NCBI RefSeq assembly: GCF_002283555.1
Contig: NZ_MVOI01000003.1
Location: 518,536 to 582,535 of the forward strand
Direction of reading: 5' to 3'
DNA length: 64,000 nucleotides
Origin: Rubrivirga sp. SAORIC476
GTDB taxonomy: Bacteria; Bacteroidota; Rhodothermia; Rhodothermales; Rubricoccaceae
Position numbers and translations under genes: made by a program. Of this stretch, positions 1-9,900 are shown piece after piece. Position 1 is the first letter of the stretch. Each line of letters opens with the position of its first letter. The notes under the pieces are model-generated. The model had not been told where the DNA came from, ran no database searches, and saw nothing but the letters and a program-made list of their open reading frames with translations.

Positions 1-455
1 TCTCCGTAGAGCAGGTACTCGATGGTGTGGAAGCCGCGGAGCGTCGCCTCCAGCCCGGCGACCGTCGCGGGGGTCAGGTCCGACGACGAGGCCAGCACGG
101 CGTCGAGGTCGGTCCGGTTGACGGGCCAGCTGTCGAGCGACGGGTCCAGGCCCTCCGTGTCGACGGGTCCGAAGAGGAAGCCCTCCGAGAGCTCCCACGG
201 GGCCCGCGTGTCGCGCCACTGCTGGCGGGCCGCCTCGAGCCGCCCCGCGCTGCGATCGTCCGCGAACGCACCGACGGCCGTCACGAGGTCGGCCGCCTCG
301 GCGGCCAGGTCGGCGTAGGTGGCCGTGATCACGTCGGTGGCGACGTTGGAGAGAACCGGCGCGGCGTCGGACTCGCTCTCGGGACCGGTCGACGAGTCGC
401 AGGCGGCGAGGGAGAGGCCGAGGGCGGCGACGAGGAGGGTGCGGGACAGGGTCAT
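1..455 (-). CDS. Imelysin (M75) family lipoprotein, C-terminus beyond the window
   Basis: Read on the minus strand from the ATG at 455. It starts with a lipoprotein signal peptide (lipobox LAAC, Cys19), followed by a helical imelysin-type domain. The hallmark GxHxxE motif is present as GFHTIEYLLYG (His143, Glu146). Imelysin proteins (IrpA, EfeO-like) are periplasmic or surface proteins linked to iron uptake. The frame is still open at base 1, so about half of the usual 350-400 residues is missing. It is the last visible gene of a minus-strand operon, 14 nt after the barrel protein and downstream of the TonB receptor, which supports an iron role. The family call is firm; the substrate is inferred. 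Confidence 0.85.
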   Translation of the reverse strand, partial: MTLSRTLLVAALGLSLAACDSSTGPESESDAAPVLSNVATDVITATYADLAAEAADLVTAVGAFADDRSAGRLEAARQQWRDTRAPWELSEGFLFGPVDTEGLDPSLDSWPVNRTDLDAVLASSSDLTPATVAGLEATLRGFHTIEYLLYG

Positions 456-469
456 GGGGGTGGGATGGG

Positions 470-1702
470 TTAAAACTCGAAGCCGAGGCCGAGCGAGGCC
501 GTGTTCTCGACACGGTCCTCCGTCGTCCCCAGCAGCCGGTGGCTCCAGTGCGCCTTCAAGACGACGGGGCCGACCGGGCGCCAGTTGAGGCCGGCGGTGT
601 ACGTGGTGCGCTGCCAGCGCGGGTTGTCGAACACGTCGCCCGTGACGGACGCCATCGTGTCGTAGGTGTCGATCCGCCCGAACACGTCGAGGCGGTCGCC
701 CACGCCGCCGAGCGACGGCACCAGCCGGACCAGGTCGACGCCAGCCTCGATGCCGGCCCCGTAGGCCTGGCTGCCGACGGGCGTCCGGCGCACGCCGAGG
801 GCGTTGGGCAGATTGCGGTTGGCGCGCGACACGGCGTCGGCGTTGCCGAGCCAGCCGACGAGGGCCGCCCCGCGGACCGTCAGCGGACCGCGCTCGACCT
901 GCCCGTGTACGTCCACGATGCCGACCACCGCCGAGCCCTCCAGGTCGGGCCGCGGCCGGTTGTCGGCGCTGTCGCCGACGTAGCCGCTCACGCCGACGCT
1001 CGTCTCGTCGGCCAGCGCCACGTCGAGGCGGGCGTGGACGGCGAGGTTCTCGGCGGTCACGGTCTCGAACCGGCTCTGCCCGCCCCGCTGGACCCAGTTG
1101 GCCGAGCTGAAGCCGCTCGAATCGAGCCCGTTGACGACGGACAGCACGTAGGCGAACGCGCCGGCCCGGCCGTACGCCTGGACGCCCACCTCGTACCAGT
1201 TGCTCGGGATCATCGTGGCCTCGGCCTCGGCCCGCGTCGTGGTGTAGTACTCGTTCGGCTCGTCGTTGACGGCCGCCAGGCCCATCGGCACCTTCACCTT
1301 GCCGACGCGGACGCCGAACGACGGGCGGACCGCGAAGTCGACGTTCAACTGCTCCAGCACGACCTCGCCGCCCGCTTCGATCTCCTGCTCGAACTCGCCG
1401 AACTCCTCCTGCACGTCGAACTCCAGCGTCGAGCCGGTGCCCGCGTGCTCGATCTCGAACTCGGCCCGCAGCGTCACGCGGTCGGCCAGGCGGACCGACG
1501 GGTAGAGCACCAGTCGCTCCACGTCCATCGCCGTCCGCCGCGCCGGGTCGGTGTCCCAGTCGTACGCCGCGTAGTTGACGACGCCGTAGCCGCGCACCTC
1601 GAAGCGTGCGGAGGACTCGGAAGCGACCGACGCGGTGTCGGCCGGGAGGCCCTGGGCGTGGGCGGCACTCGCCAGAAGGGCGAGCAGGAAGGCGGATCGC
1701 AT
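470..1702 (-). CDS. Outer-membrane beta-barrel porin (OprO/OprP-like)
   Basis: A 410-residue protein with a cleavable signal peptide (ends ASAAHA at about residue 16). The rest is alternating beta-strand sequence and ends in FEF, a C-terminal aromatic typical of outer-membrane barrels. The stretch GVRVGKVKVPMGL around residue 135 resembles phosphate-selective-porin/OprO-type barrels. It lies 25 nt downstream of the TonB-dependent receptor and 14 nt upstream of imelysin, so it is probably co-transcribed with them. It could be a passive channel or a structural partner of the receptor; the ligand cannot be read from sequence. Confidence 0.8.
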   Translation of the reverse strand: MRSAFLLALLASAAHAQGLPADTASVASESSARFEVRGYGVVNYAAYDWDTDPARRTAMDVERLVLYPSVRLADRVTLRAEFEIEHAGTGSTLEFDVQEEFGEFEQEIEAGGEVVLEQLNVDFAVRPSFGVRVGKVKVPMGLAAVNDEPNEYYTTTRAEAEATMIPSNWYEVGVQAYGRAGAFAYVLSVVNGLDSSGFSSANWVQRGGQSRFETVTAENLAVHARLDVALADETSVGVSGYVGDSADNRPRPDLEGSAVVGIVDVHGQVERGPLTVRGAALVGWLGNADAVSRANRNLPNALGVRRTPVGSQAYGAGIEAGVDLVRLVPSLGGVGDRLDVFGRIDTYDTMASVTGDVFDNPRWQRTTYTAGLNWRPVGPVVLKAHWSHRLLGTTEDRVENTASLGLGFEF

Positions 1703-1727
1703 GGTCGGGGTCGAGGAGAGAGGCAGG

Positions 1728-4226
1728 CTACCGGCCCAGGCGAGCGCGGAGACCGACCGTGACCGTCCGCGGGAGGCCCGGACGAAGGCCCGCCGGCCGA
1801 CGCGCCACCAGGTAGGCCTCGTCGGTCAGGTTGACGACGCGGCCCGTCAGCGACAGCCCGCCGGGGAGTGGGGCCTCGGCGACGAGGTCCAGGATGGCGT
1901 GCGCTCCGATCCGCTCGGTGTCCGGGATGGTCCCCTGCCCGGCGACGGCCCGCATGTCCGAGACGGCGTTGGCCAGCAATGCCAGCGCCCACCCGTCGCG
2001 CTCGACGCCCGCCCGGACGTAGAGGCGGTGGCTCGCCTGGTACGGCAGTTCGTCGCCGACGGCGACCGTGCCCCACGGGCCGAAGTCGCTCTCGAAGGCG
2101 CTCTGGAAGCGCGCGTCGGTGTAGGTGTAGGCGACGCGCACGGGCACCGACCATGCGCTGCGGCGCACGACACGGGCCAGATCTGCGGAGGCGCCGACTT
2201 CGAGGCCCGACACGTCCACGCGCCCCCCGTTGAACTGGTCGGACGTTCCGCCGCCGCCGGACGCGGCGAGGTCGCTGCCGAGCAGGTTCCGGTAGGCGGT
2301 CCGGTAGGCCGCCACCTGGACCTCGATGGCCGGGCCGCCGTAGCGCACGCCGATCTCGCCGTTGACGCTCGACTCGGGCTCGGTCTCCGAACGGCTGTCC
2401 GGGGGCGCGAAGCCGCGGTGGAGGCCTCCGAACACGCGCCAGCCGTCGGCCACCTCCACGATGGCCCCGAGGCCGGGGATGAGGGCCGTCACGTTGTTCT
2501 CCCGCTCCGTGAGGTCGGCGCCGGTTCGCGTGACGTCGGCCGTGCCGAAGTCCTCACGGCGGAGGCGCACCGACTCCAGGCGCAGGCCGGGCGTCAGGGT
2601 GAGCGGGCCCCACTGGGCGTCCGCCTGCACGAAGCCGGCCACGGCGCGGGCACGGTCGACCCGGTTGGCGTCGGTCCCCGGCTGCCCCTCAGAGACGAGC
2701 GCCATCTGCCCCCCGTCGATGCTGTAGCCGTCCACCCACTGGAAGAAGTCGATGTGGTCGGCGTGGAGGCGCAGGCCCGCCTCGACGAGCGCCCCGGCGC
2801 CCTCGCGGCCCAGGCGGACCCCGGCGACGGTCTGGACGCCCTCGCTGAGGTACGTCCGGTTGTTGGCCTTCACGGCGAGCGTGCCCGTCGCCTCGCCGCG
2901 GACGACCGCCAGTTCGTCGGCGTAGGCGTCCGGGTCGTCCAGGAGCGACGCGATGCGGACCGCGCTTCCAGCGGCGGTCACGCGGTCGAGCTTGTACCAG
3001 TTGCGCGCGAAGTCGTTGCGGTAGACCGTCGTCGTGAGGTCGAGGCGGTCCGAGAAGACGGCCACGTGGCGGGCGCGCAGCGCCGCGTGCTCGGCGTTCA
3101 TCTCGTCCCGCTGGCTGGCCGCGTAGCGGGTGTACGGGGTCGCCGCGAAGTCCGCCTCGGTGAGGCCGAGGTAGGTCTCGTCCGAGACCTCGTCGGTGCG
3201 GCTCGCGGTGAGCGTCAGGCTCTGGAAGACCGACGCATCGGGGGCCGTCGCGAGGCGCACGCGCCCGAACAGGTCCACCTTGTCGAAGCCCGTCTCGAAC
3301 GCCTCCCCCCCCGGCCGGACGAGGGCGGTCCCCCCCGGCCCGGTGACGGTCTTGAACCCGTCGACGTTGTCCGAGCGGACCTCCGCCACCACGCCGACGC
3401 CCAGGCCGCCGAGCCAGTTCGCCGAGGGCGTCGACGAGCCGACGCGCGCATGGAGCGTCCGCTGGTCGTTCGGCCCCAGCACCACGTCGCCCTGCGCGGC
3501 GGTGCCGTCGGGGATGCGCGCCGCGAGCAGGTTGATGGCGCCGCCGGTGGTCTGCGGGCCGTACTTGATCTGGCCCGCGCCGGTCCGCACCTCGACGCCG
3601 TCCATGCGGCCGACCGAGGGGAAGTAGTAGGCGGCCGGGGCGGCGTAGGGGGCGGGCGCGATCAGCACGCCGTCCTCCATCAGCGTGATCGTGCTGGAGC
3701 GCTCGGCGCCGCTGCCGCGCAGGCCGATGTTGGGCCGAAGGCCGTAGCCATCCTCCTCCTGGATCGTGACGCCGGGCACCTCGCGCAGCACACGGTGCAC
3801 GTCGCTACCGCCGATCTGCTCGATCGCGCGGGGCCCGATGTAGTGGCCGGAGCCGGGCAGGTCGAGCGTGCCGCGCCCGGTCAGCGTCTCGCGCGCCGTG
3901 ACCACGACTTCGCCCGCGTCCAGCGTCGCCTCGGCCAGCACCAGGGTCACCTCAGTCCGCTCGCCGCGAGTCAGCGTCACGCGCTCGCGGGCGGTGGTGT
4001 AGCCGATCAGCGTCGCGACGACCTCGACGGTTCCGTCACCGAGGCCGACGATCTCGAAGCGACCGTCCCGGTCGGCCGCGGCACCACGCGTGGTGCCGTC
4101 GAGGACGACGCTGGCACCAGGGAGGGCGCCCCCGTCGGTACCGACGACGCGGCCGGCGAGGGTGGCCGTCTGCGCGCTGGCGCCGAGGGCCAGCAGCGAG
4201 AGGAGGAGGCAGAGGGAGAGACGCAT
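1728..4226 (-). CDS. TonB-dependent outer-membrane receptor, FecA-like
   Basis: An 832-residue receptor: signal peptide (to about residue 19, ASAQ), a carboxypeptidase-regulatory-like beta domain (about 22-100, [20 protein letters not shown]), then plug and a 22-strand barrel. The plug signature [17 protein letters not shown] followed by [22 protein letters not shown] is characteristic of FecA-type (ferric dicitrate/siderophore) receptors. I chose the ATG at 4226 because it begins the hydrophobic signal peptide; an ATG nine codons upstream would overlap the operator described at 4240-4280. It is first in an operon with a barrel protein and imelysin. Iron import is inferred from family and neighbours. 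Confidence 0.88.
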   Translation of the reverse strand: MRLSLCLLLSLLALGASAQTATLAGRVVGTDGGALPGASVVLDGTTRGAAADRDGRFEIVGLGDGTVEVVATLIGYTTARERVTLTRGERTEVTLVLAEATLDAGEVVVTARETLTGRGTLDLPGSGHYIGPRAIEQIGGSDVHRVLREVPGVTIQEEDGYGLRPNIGLRGSGAERSSTITLMEDGVLIAPAPYAAPAAYYFPSVGRMDGVEVRTGAGQIKYGPQTTGGAINLLAARIPDGTAAQGDVVLGPNDQRTLHARVGSSTPSANWLGGLGVGVVAEVRSDNVDGFKTVTGPGGTALVRPGGEAFETGFDKVDLFGRVRLATAPDASVFQSLTLTASRTDEVSDETYLGLTEADFAATPYTRYAASQRDEMNAEHAALRARHVAVFSDRLDLTTTVYRNDFARNWYKLDRVTAAGSAVRIASLLDDPDAYADELAVVRGEATGTLAVKANNRTYLSEGVQTVAGVRLGREGAGALVEAGLRLHADHIDFFQWVDGYSIDGGQMALVSEGQPGTDANRVDRARAVAGFVQADAQWGPLTLTPGLRLESVRLRREDFGTADVTRTGADLTERENNVTALIPGLGAIVEVADGWRVFGGLHRGFAPPDSRSETEPESSVNGEIGVRYGGPAIEVQVAAYRTAYRNLLGSDLAASGGGGTSDQFNGGRVDVSGLEVGASADLARVVRRSAWSVPVRVAYTYTDARFQSAFESDFGPWGTVAVGDELPYQASHRLYVRAGVERDGWALALLANAVSDMRAVAGQGTIPDTERIGAHAILDLVAEAPLPGGLSLTGRVVNLTDEAYLVARRPAGLRPGLPRTVTVGLRARLGR

Positions 4227-4239
4227 GAGAGAGGCTGTC

Positions 4240-4281
4240 TGGACTGAGTCCAAACTAGTCGGCTATCTGGATCCGGTCCAG
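4240..4281 (-). promoter_or_regulatory. Tandem palindromic operator upstream of the TonB receptor
   Basis: Two 13-bp inverted repeats of the same pattern, TGGACTGAGTCCA (4240-4252, perfect arms) and TGGATCCGGTCCA (4268-4280), start 28 bp apart. The first lies 14 nt upstream of the receptor start codon. Position and symmetry suggest a dimeric repressor, plausibly a Fur/DtxR-type metal sensor given the iron-uptake operon it precedes. The regulator's identity is inference. Confidence 0.5.
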
Positions 4282-4340
4282 ACAAGCCGCAGCCTCCCGC
4301 GTGTCTTCACTCTCGGCGTGGCCCTGGGCGCCAGCGGACC

Positions 4341-4375
4341 AAAAAAGCGGGCCCATCCCGAAGGACGAGCCCGCC
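4341..4375 (-). terminator. Rho-independent terminator after clpP
   Basis: On the minus strand a GCGGGC/GCCCGC stem (4369-4374 with 4347-4352), extended by weaker pairing inside, is followed directly by six T residues (4346-4341). It lies 21 nt past the clpP stop codon and separates clpP from the receptor operon. It is the clearest T-tract terminator in the window. Confidence 0.8.
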
Positions 4376-4395
4376 TGGGTCGGAGCGCGGGTGCG

Positions 4396-5136
4396 CTAGG
4401 AGGCGTCGGGCGTCTCCCCGCTGGCCTCCTCCATCGTCTCGATGTTCTCCGCCGGCTCGCCGGTACCCGCCCCGAGGACGGCGTCGATGATGCCGTACTC
4501 CTTGGCCTGCTGCGGGCTCATGAAGTTGTCCCGGTCGGTGTCGCGCTCCACCTTGTCGACCGGCTGGCCGGTGTGGTGCGAGATGACCTCGTTCATCCGC
4601 TTCTTGATGTAGAGGATCTCCTCGGCCTGGATCTGGATGTCGGAGGCCTGCCCCTGCGCGCCGGACGACGGCTGGTGGATCATGATGCGGCTGTTGGGAA
4701 GCGCGGCGCGCTTGCCAGCGGCCCCGCCGAGCAGAAACACCGATCCCATCGAGGCCGCCAGCCCGACGCAGATCGTCGCCACGTCGGGCTTGACGAACTG
4801 CATGGTGTCGTAGACCGCCATGCCGGAGTAGACCTGGCCGCCGGGCGAGTTGACGTAGATGTTGATGTCCTTCTCCGGGTCCTCGGCGGCGAGGAACAGG
4901 AGTTGGGCCACGGCGAGGTTGGCGGTCGTGTCGTTGACCGGCGTCCCGAACAGGATGATGCGGTCCTTCAGCAGGCGGCTGAAGATGTCGTAGGAGCGCT
5001 CGCCGCGCGTCGTCTGCTCGACGACCATCGGGACGAGGGCGTTGATGGGCGCGTTCTGCTGCGGCCCGGAGTAGATGTCATCCGGGAGCGAGGTGAGGCT
5101 CCGGGAGAAGGTGACGAAGTCTTTGATCTGGCTCAT
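4396..5136 (-). CDS. clpP: ATP-dependent Clp protease proteolytic subunit ClpP
   Basis: A 246-residue serine peptidase of the ClpP family, which forms the tetradecameric chamber fed by ClpX/ClpA unfoldases. The catalytic triad is visible: Ser129 in GLAASMGS, His154 in IMIHQP, and Asp in ERDTDRDNF (about 201-203). Compared with the ~200-residue norm it has about 32 extra N-terminal residues before the conserved [19 protein letters not shown] block and an acidic C-terminal tail. It follows tig in the same direction, the common tig-clpP order. No clpX follows; a terminator does. Confidence 0.97.
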   Translation of the reverse strand: MSQIKDFVTFSRSLTSLPDDIYSGPQQNAPINALVPMVVEQTTRGERSYDIFSRLLKDRIILFGTPVNDTTANLAVAQLLFLAAEDPEKDINIYVNSPGGQVYSGMAVYDTMQFVKPDVATICVGLAASMGSVFLLGGAAGKRAALPNSRIMIHQPSSGAQGQASDIQIQAEEILYIKKRMNEVISHHTGQPVDKVERDTDRDNFMSPQQAKEYGIIDAVLGAGTGEPAENIETMEEASGETPDAS

Positions 5137-5212
5137 GCTGGGGTCTCGCGGTGCGAAAGGGGATCGGTCGCTGGCACCCGGCCGCGCGGGCGCGGTTCCG
5201 GCCGAACGCGAC

Positions 5213-5244
5213 GGCGCCCTCCCCCATCGCTGGGAGAGGGCGCC
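5213..5244 (-). other. Intercistronic hairpin between tig and clpP
   Basis: GGCGCCCTC (5213-5221) pairs with GAGGGCGCC (5236-5244), and CCCA/TGGG extends the stem inside one C/A mismatch, leaving a four-base loop. No T-tract follows on the minus strand. It may moderate read-through or processing between tig and clpP. Confidence 0.5.
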
Positions 5245-5322
5245 GCTCGGTCGGCCTCGGGACCGAGGTGGGATGGGCAGGACCTCCGGGCGGACGCCGT
5301 CCGCGCGGATGCGCGCCGCCCC

Positions 5323-6750
5323 CTACGCCTCCTCGTCGGCCGCGTCTTCGTCCTCGGTCTCGAAGGTCGGCGTCAGCTCGACGGGCGCGTTGGCCTGGGC
5401 CTCGGCGAGCGCGGCACGGCGGGCCTCCGCCTCCTCGCGGATCTCGTCGGCCGACTTCTCGACGACCTCGAAGCGGCTCTCCATCGCCCCGAAGAGGCGC
5501 TGGTTCATCAGCTGGTCGCCCATCTGCTCCATCATCTGGGGCTGCGACTCGAAGTACTGCTTGATGAGGGCCATGTCGGCACCCTCCCCGGCCAGCTTCT
5601 CGAACTCGGCCTCGAAGTCCTCGTTGGTCAGCTCCAGGCCCTCGTCCTCGATGAGGCGGTCCTTGACGAGGAGCCAGCGGACCTGGTCCTCGGCCTGCTG
5701 GCGGTTCTCGTCGCGCCAGGCGTCGTAGTCGAACGTCGGCGGGATCTCGCCCTGGAACTGCTTGCGGACGTCCTCGAAGAGCGCGTCCAGCGAGGCCTCC
5801 GTGAGCGTCTCGGGGACGGCCACTACGTCGCGGTGGGCGAGCACGAACTGCTCGACCATCTTCTGCTCCAGCGCCTGGTTGGCGCGGTTGGCCCACGACG
5901 TCTCAAGCTCCTGGCGGATGTGGGCGTTGAGGCCGTCGAGATCCTCGGCCTCGCCACGCGTCTGCGCCTTGATGAAGTCCTCGTCGACCTCCGGGAGGAC
6001 GCGCTCCAGCACGTCGACGACGGTCAGCAGGTAGCGGTCGACGTGGTCGTCGTGGTCCGTCTCCTCGTCGTGGGCGTGGAGGTGGGGCAGCGCGACCGGC
6101 GCTTCGTCGCCGACGGTGAGGCCGGTGAGGGCCTCGACCATCTCGGGCCGGAGGTCCGGGTTGGCCATCACGATGCGCGCGGCGTTCTGCTTGACGCCCG
6201 ACGGGTTGCCGTCCGCGTCGACCGGCTGGATGTCGATCATCGCGACGTGCTCGGACGTGATCGCGGTGCCCTCCGGCGTGTCCTCCTCCTCGGCGGCGAG
6301 GTCGCGGCGGCGCTGCACGTCCGCCTCGATGTCCTCGTCGGTGAACACGCGGACGACGCGCGTCACGGGCACGTTGGACAGGTCGGCGAGGTCGAACTCG
6401 GGGCGGACCCCGAACTGGACGACGGCCTTGAGCGGCTCCTCGGGCTTGTCGAGGTCGAAGTCCAGCTCCACGAGGCGCGGCTGGCCGATCGGCTCGTACT
6501 CCTCGTTCTCGGCGACGGCCGTGCGGTACGCCTCGCCGATGGCCCGCTCGGCGACCTCGATCGAGACCTGCGGGCCGACCATCTTGCGGACCACGTTGAG
6601 CGGCACCTTGCCCGGGCGGAAGCCCTTCAGGTTCATCTGGGCGCGCTCGCGCTTGAGCGCGGCGTCGATCTGGGGCTGGAGGTCTTCGGCGGGGACGGTC
6701 ACGTCGAGGACGTAGTCCACGTCGTTGACGGCTCGGACGTCGGTCTGCAT
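5323..6750 (-). CDS. tig: Trigger factor, ribosome-associated chaperone/prolyl isomerase
   Basis: A 475-residue trigger factor. The N-terminal ribosome-binding domain carries a GFRPGKVPLNVV signature (the family's GFRxGKxP loop). The middle is a PPIase/FKBP-like insertion (about 150-260) and the C-terminal arms run about 270-440, followed by a short acidic tail. It assists nascent-chain folding at the ribosome exit tunnel. The ATG at 6750 is preferred over one nine codons upstream because homologues begin a few residues before the conserved beta-strand. It is followed by clpP on the same strand after a 186-nt gap that holds a hairpin. Confidence 0.94.
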   Translation of the reverse strand: MQTDVRAVNDVDYVLDVTVPAEDLQPQIDAALKRERAQMNLKGFRPGKVPLNVVRKMVGPQVSIEVAERAIGEAYRTAVAENEEYEPIGQPRLVELDFDLDKPEEPLKAVVQFGVRPEFDLADLSNVPVTRVVRVFTDEDIEADVQRRRDLAAEEEDTPEGTAITSEHVAMIDIQPVDADGNPSGVKQNAARIVMANPDLRPEMVEALTGLTVGDEAPVALPHLHAHDEETDHDDHVDRYLLTVVDVLERVLPEVDEDFIKAQTRGEAEDLDGLNAHIRQELETSWANRANQALEQKMVEQFVLAHRDVVAVPETLTEASLDALFEDVRKQFQGEIPPTFDYDAWRDENRQQAEDQVRWLLVKDRLIEDEGLELTNEDFEAEFEKLAGEGADMALIKQYFESQPQMMEQMGDQLMNQRLFGAMESRFEVVEKSADEIREEAEARRAALAEAQANAPVELTPTFETEDEDAADEEA

Positions 6751-6777
6751 CGGTTCGCTTGGGGTCTGGAAATGCAA

Positions 6778-6879
6778 CGTGCGCGGCGCCTCGGACGGGC
6801 ACCGCGCACGGGGGGATACGAGAACGTACCCGATTCGCTCCCCCGAGGGGGTGAGGAAGGCGTGAGGCTAGCGGGTACG
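6778..6879 (-). terminator. Double hairpin between the peptidase-barrel fusion gene and tig
   Basis: Two inverted repeats lie in the 153-nt gap. CGTACCCG (6825-6832) pairs with CGGGTACG (6872-6879) around a small C5/G5 hairpin. CGTGCGCGG (6778-6786) pairs with CCGCGCACG (6802-6810). On the minus strand the second is followed by a weakly T-rich stretch. They probably end transcription of the upstream gene and sit in the tig leader. Confidence 0.5.
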
Positions 6880-6903
6880 AGGGACTCGCGGACCTCCTGC
6901 CGA

Positions 6904-9900
6904 TCAGAAGTCGAGCCCGACCGAGAAGTACAGCCGCCGCTCGCCGAACTCGGTGCCCTCGAACGGCCAGCCCCAGTCCACGCGGACCGGGTAGCCGAGC
7001 ACCAGCGTCCGCAGGCCGACGCCGGCGCCGAGGAGCACATCGTCGAAGGAGCGCACCTCCACGTCGGGCGTCCCCGGGTCGCCGTCGGCGTCCACGAGGT
7101 CCGTCTTCCAGACGTCGAGGCCGCCGTTGGCGATCACGCCCGCGTCCACGAAGGCGACCGTCTGGATGTTGTAGAGCGGCGCGAGCGGGATCGGGCCGGG
7201 CAGGAGCGCCGCGATGAGCGGCACCCGCGCCTCGGCGTTGACGAGCGCGAAGCGGTCGCCCGCGGCCTCGTTGAACCCGAACCCGCGAACCGGCAGCACA
7301 GGCGTCGCGAACACGAAGTCGTCCGGCCCCTCCACCGGAAGGCTGTCGAACTCGGTCTGGACCCAGTTCTGGACGCCCGCGGCGTAGAACCGCTGCGGGT
7401 TGGGCCCGAGGCTGAGGCCCGCCGAGCCGCGGAGCGCGACCGCGTAGCCCGGCCCGACCGACCAGTAGCGTCGCCCATCCGCGAGGACGGTGGCGAAGGC
7501 GGCGTCCGGCCCGGGCGACCCCGACAGGCTGGCGGCCCAGCGGGCGCCCGAGCGCGGCCCGAGGAAGCCCGGCACCGTCTGGTCGACGGTGTAGGTCACG
7601 CGGGGGACGGCGAAGAGGCGGCTCCGGGCGCGCTCGCCGAGGTTGGAGAGGTCGGTCAGCGAGACGCCCAGCAGGCCCACCTCGGCATCGACGCGGCGGA
7701 ACTTGTCGAGCGGGTAGCGCGCCGTCCCGACGAGGCCGTAGTTGCGGTACCGGTAGATGGTCGCGTTAGCCGGGTCGCGGAGTTGGCGCGCGAGGTGGAA
7801 GCCCTGCACGCCGAACTGCGTCCGCCGGGAGCGGTCCTGGTAGGACAGCACGTAGTCGGCGTTGCGGAGGTCGAGGACGAGGTTGGTGGACAGCCCGATC
7901 CGGTGGTTGCCCAGCATGTCCGAGAACAGCAACTGGGTCACGCTCTGAACGCCGTAGATGGTGTCGTAGCCGCCGGCCGCGTAGACGAGGTCGAGCGTGA
8001 AGCGGAGCTTGTAGTCGCGGGCGAGCAGCGCGCCGGTCGAGTCGCGGTTGAAGGCCGGGCGGAACGGGTCCTCGGGGGCGCCGGTGCGCGACCGCTGGCC
8101 GTCGTCGAAGGCGTCGGAGAAGGTGTACTCGCGCACGTCGACACGCGGGCCGCGGGACGGATCGGCGGGGTCGAGGACGAGCGTGTCGGCGGAGGCGAGC
8201 AGGTCCGGCGGTGGACCGAGGAGGGCCAGCACGGAGTCGGCGAAGGCCAGCTCTTCGGGCGTGGGCGGGCCCGCGCGGCGCGGCGGCGGCATCGGCGGGC
8301 GGCCGTCGGCAGCGTCGCGGAGGAGGGGGTTGCGCTCGCGCGTGGTCTGCGAGGCGAGTTGGAGCGCCGGAGCGGCTCCCCTCGCCCCGGTCCGCCGCTG
8401 CGCCCAGATGGTCGGCGTGAGCGTCTCCGGCAGGTCGTCGCGGCCAAAGGGATCGCGGAGGAAGAAGACGCTCGGCGTGCCCTCGTCGAGAGCGAGGAAG
8501 ACGGCGCGGCTGCCGTCGGCCGAAAGCGACACGTCGAGGACGCCCGTCTGGAGGTCGGTCAGTGGGCGTTCGGCGCCGGTCGCGAGGTCTTTCGCGTACA
8601 GGTTGGGGATGCCGTTGCGGTCACTGACGAACAGCAACCGGGCGGTGCTGTCGGAACCGGTCGCGAAGGCGGCGTCGGTCTCGTCCCAGACCGGATCGTC
8701 GGTGAGGCGCGTCAGGCGGCCGGGCGCGTCCAGATCCAGGCGGTAGAGGTCGAACGACGAGCGACCGAGCGTCCGGGCGTCGAAGGAGCCACGGAAGGCG
8801 GCGGGGGCGGTGGCGAGGCCGGGCACGAGCGCGCCGCCGCGGTCGGAGTGGAACACGAGCGAGCGGCCGTCGGGGCTCCAGGCGGGCGCGTGGTCCGAGA
8901 ACAGGTCGCGCGTCAGGTTGGCGACGTTGCCCGTCGCCAGGTCGACGGTGTAGAGGTCGGAGTGCGCCCCGGCGGTGCCCTCGAAGGCGAGGCGCGTGCC
9001 GTCGGGGCTCCAGGCCACCGACACGACCGCGTCGACGCCCGCCGGGCGGACGGTCTCGACCTCGCCGGTACGGACGGTGACGAGGGCGATGCCATCCTGG
9101 CCGCGGCTGGTCAGGGCGACGGCGAGGCGCTGGCCGTCGGGGCTCCACGCGAGGCCGGGCGAGAGGATGCGGAGGCTCTCGAACTGGACGTTGTCCTGCC
9201 CGTCGATGACCTTCCGCGGCGCCCCCCGCCCGGCGGTCGGCGCGACGTAGACGTCGAACAGGCCGTCCTCGGTGGCGATGTAGGCGACGCGGTCGCCCTG
9301 GGGCGAGAGCGCCGGGCTCGCGTGGTAGCCTGCTCCGCCGACCTCGCGCGTGGCGAGGGGCCGGGCGACGGCGTCGGTGGCCTCGCGGGCGGCGACCTCG
9401 GGGTAGTAGACCGTCCGCAGGGTCCGCTTCCAGCGGTCCGAGAGGTCGTCCAGGCCGAGGCCGGTGGCGCGTCGGAAGGCGCCGTCGACGCTGCGCCCGA
9501 GGCGGATGCGGTCGAGCACCTCGGTGACTTTCTCGCGGCCGTACTCCTCGGCGACGAAGTCCCACACGCCCTGCCCGCCGCGGTAGGCGAAGTAGCCGCC
9601 GAGGCGCGGGATGTCGGGCAGGCGGTCCTCCAGGATCGCCTCGCGGACGTACATGTCGGACTGCGTGTCCCAGCCCTGGGCGCTGTACTCGGCGAGGCCT
9701 TCGTTGAACCAACCGGGAATGCGGAGCCGGTTGCCGCTGCGGATCAGGCTCTGGACGGTGCCGCCGTAGTAGAGGTCGTTGATGACCGCGTGGACCAGTT
9801 CGTGGTGGACGACGCGCCGAAAGTCGCGCCAGTCGCCCGTGAACGGGATCGCGATCCGGTTCTTGAACAGCTCCGTGACGCCGCCGATGCCCTCGGAGTA

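Noticed and set aside
1635-4247. An 870-codon plus-strand frame opposite the TonB receptor
   Set aside because: Antisense shadow with no recognisable motif; the minus strand encodes a clear receptor.
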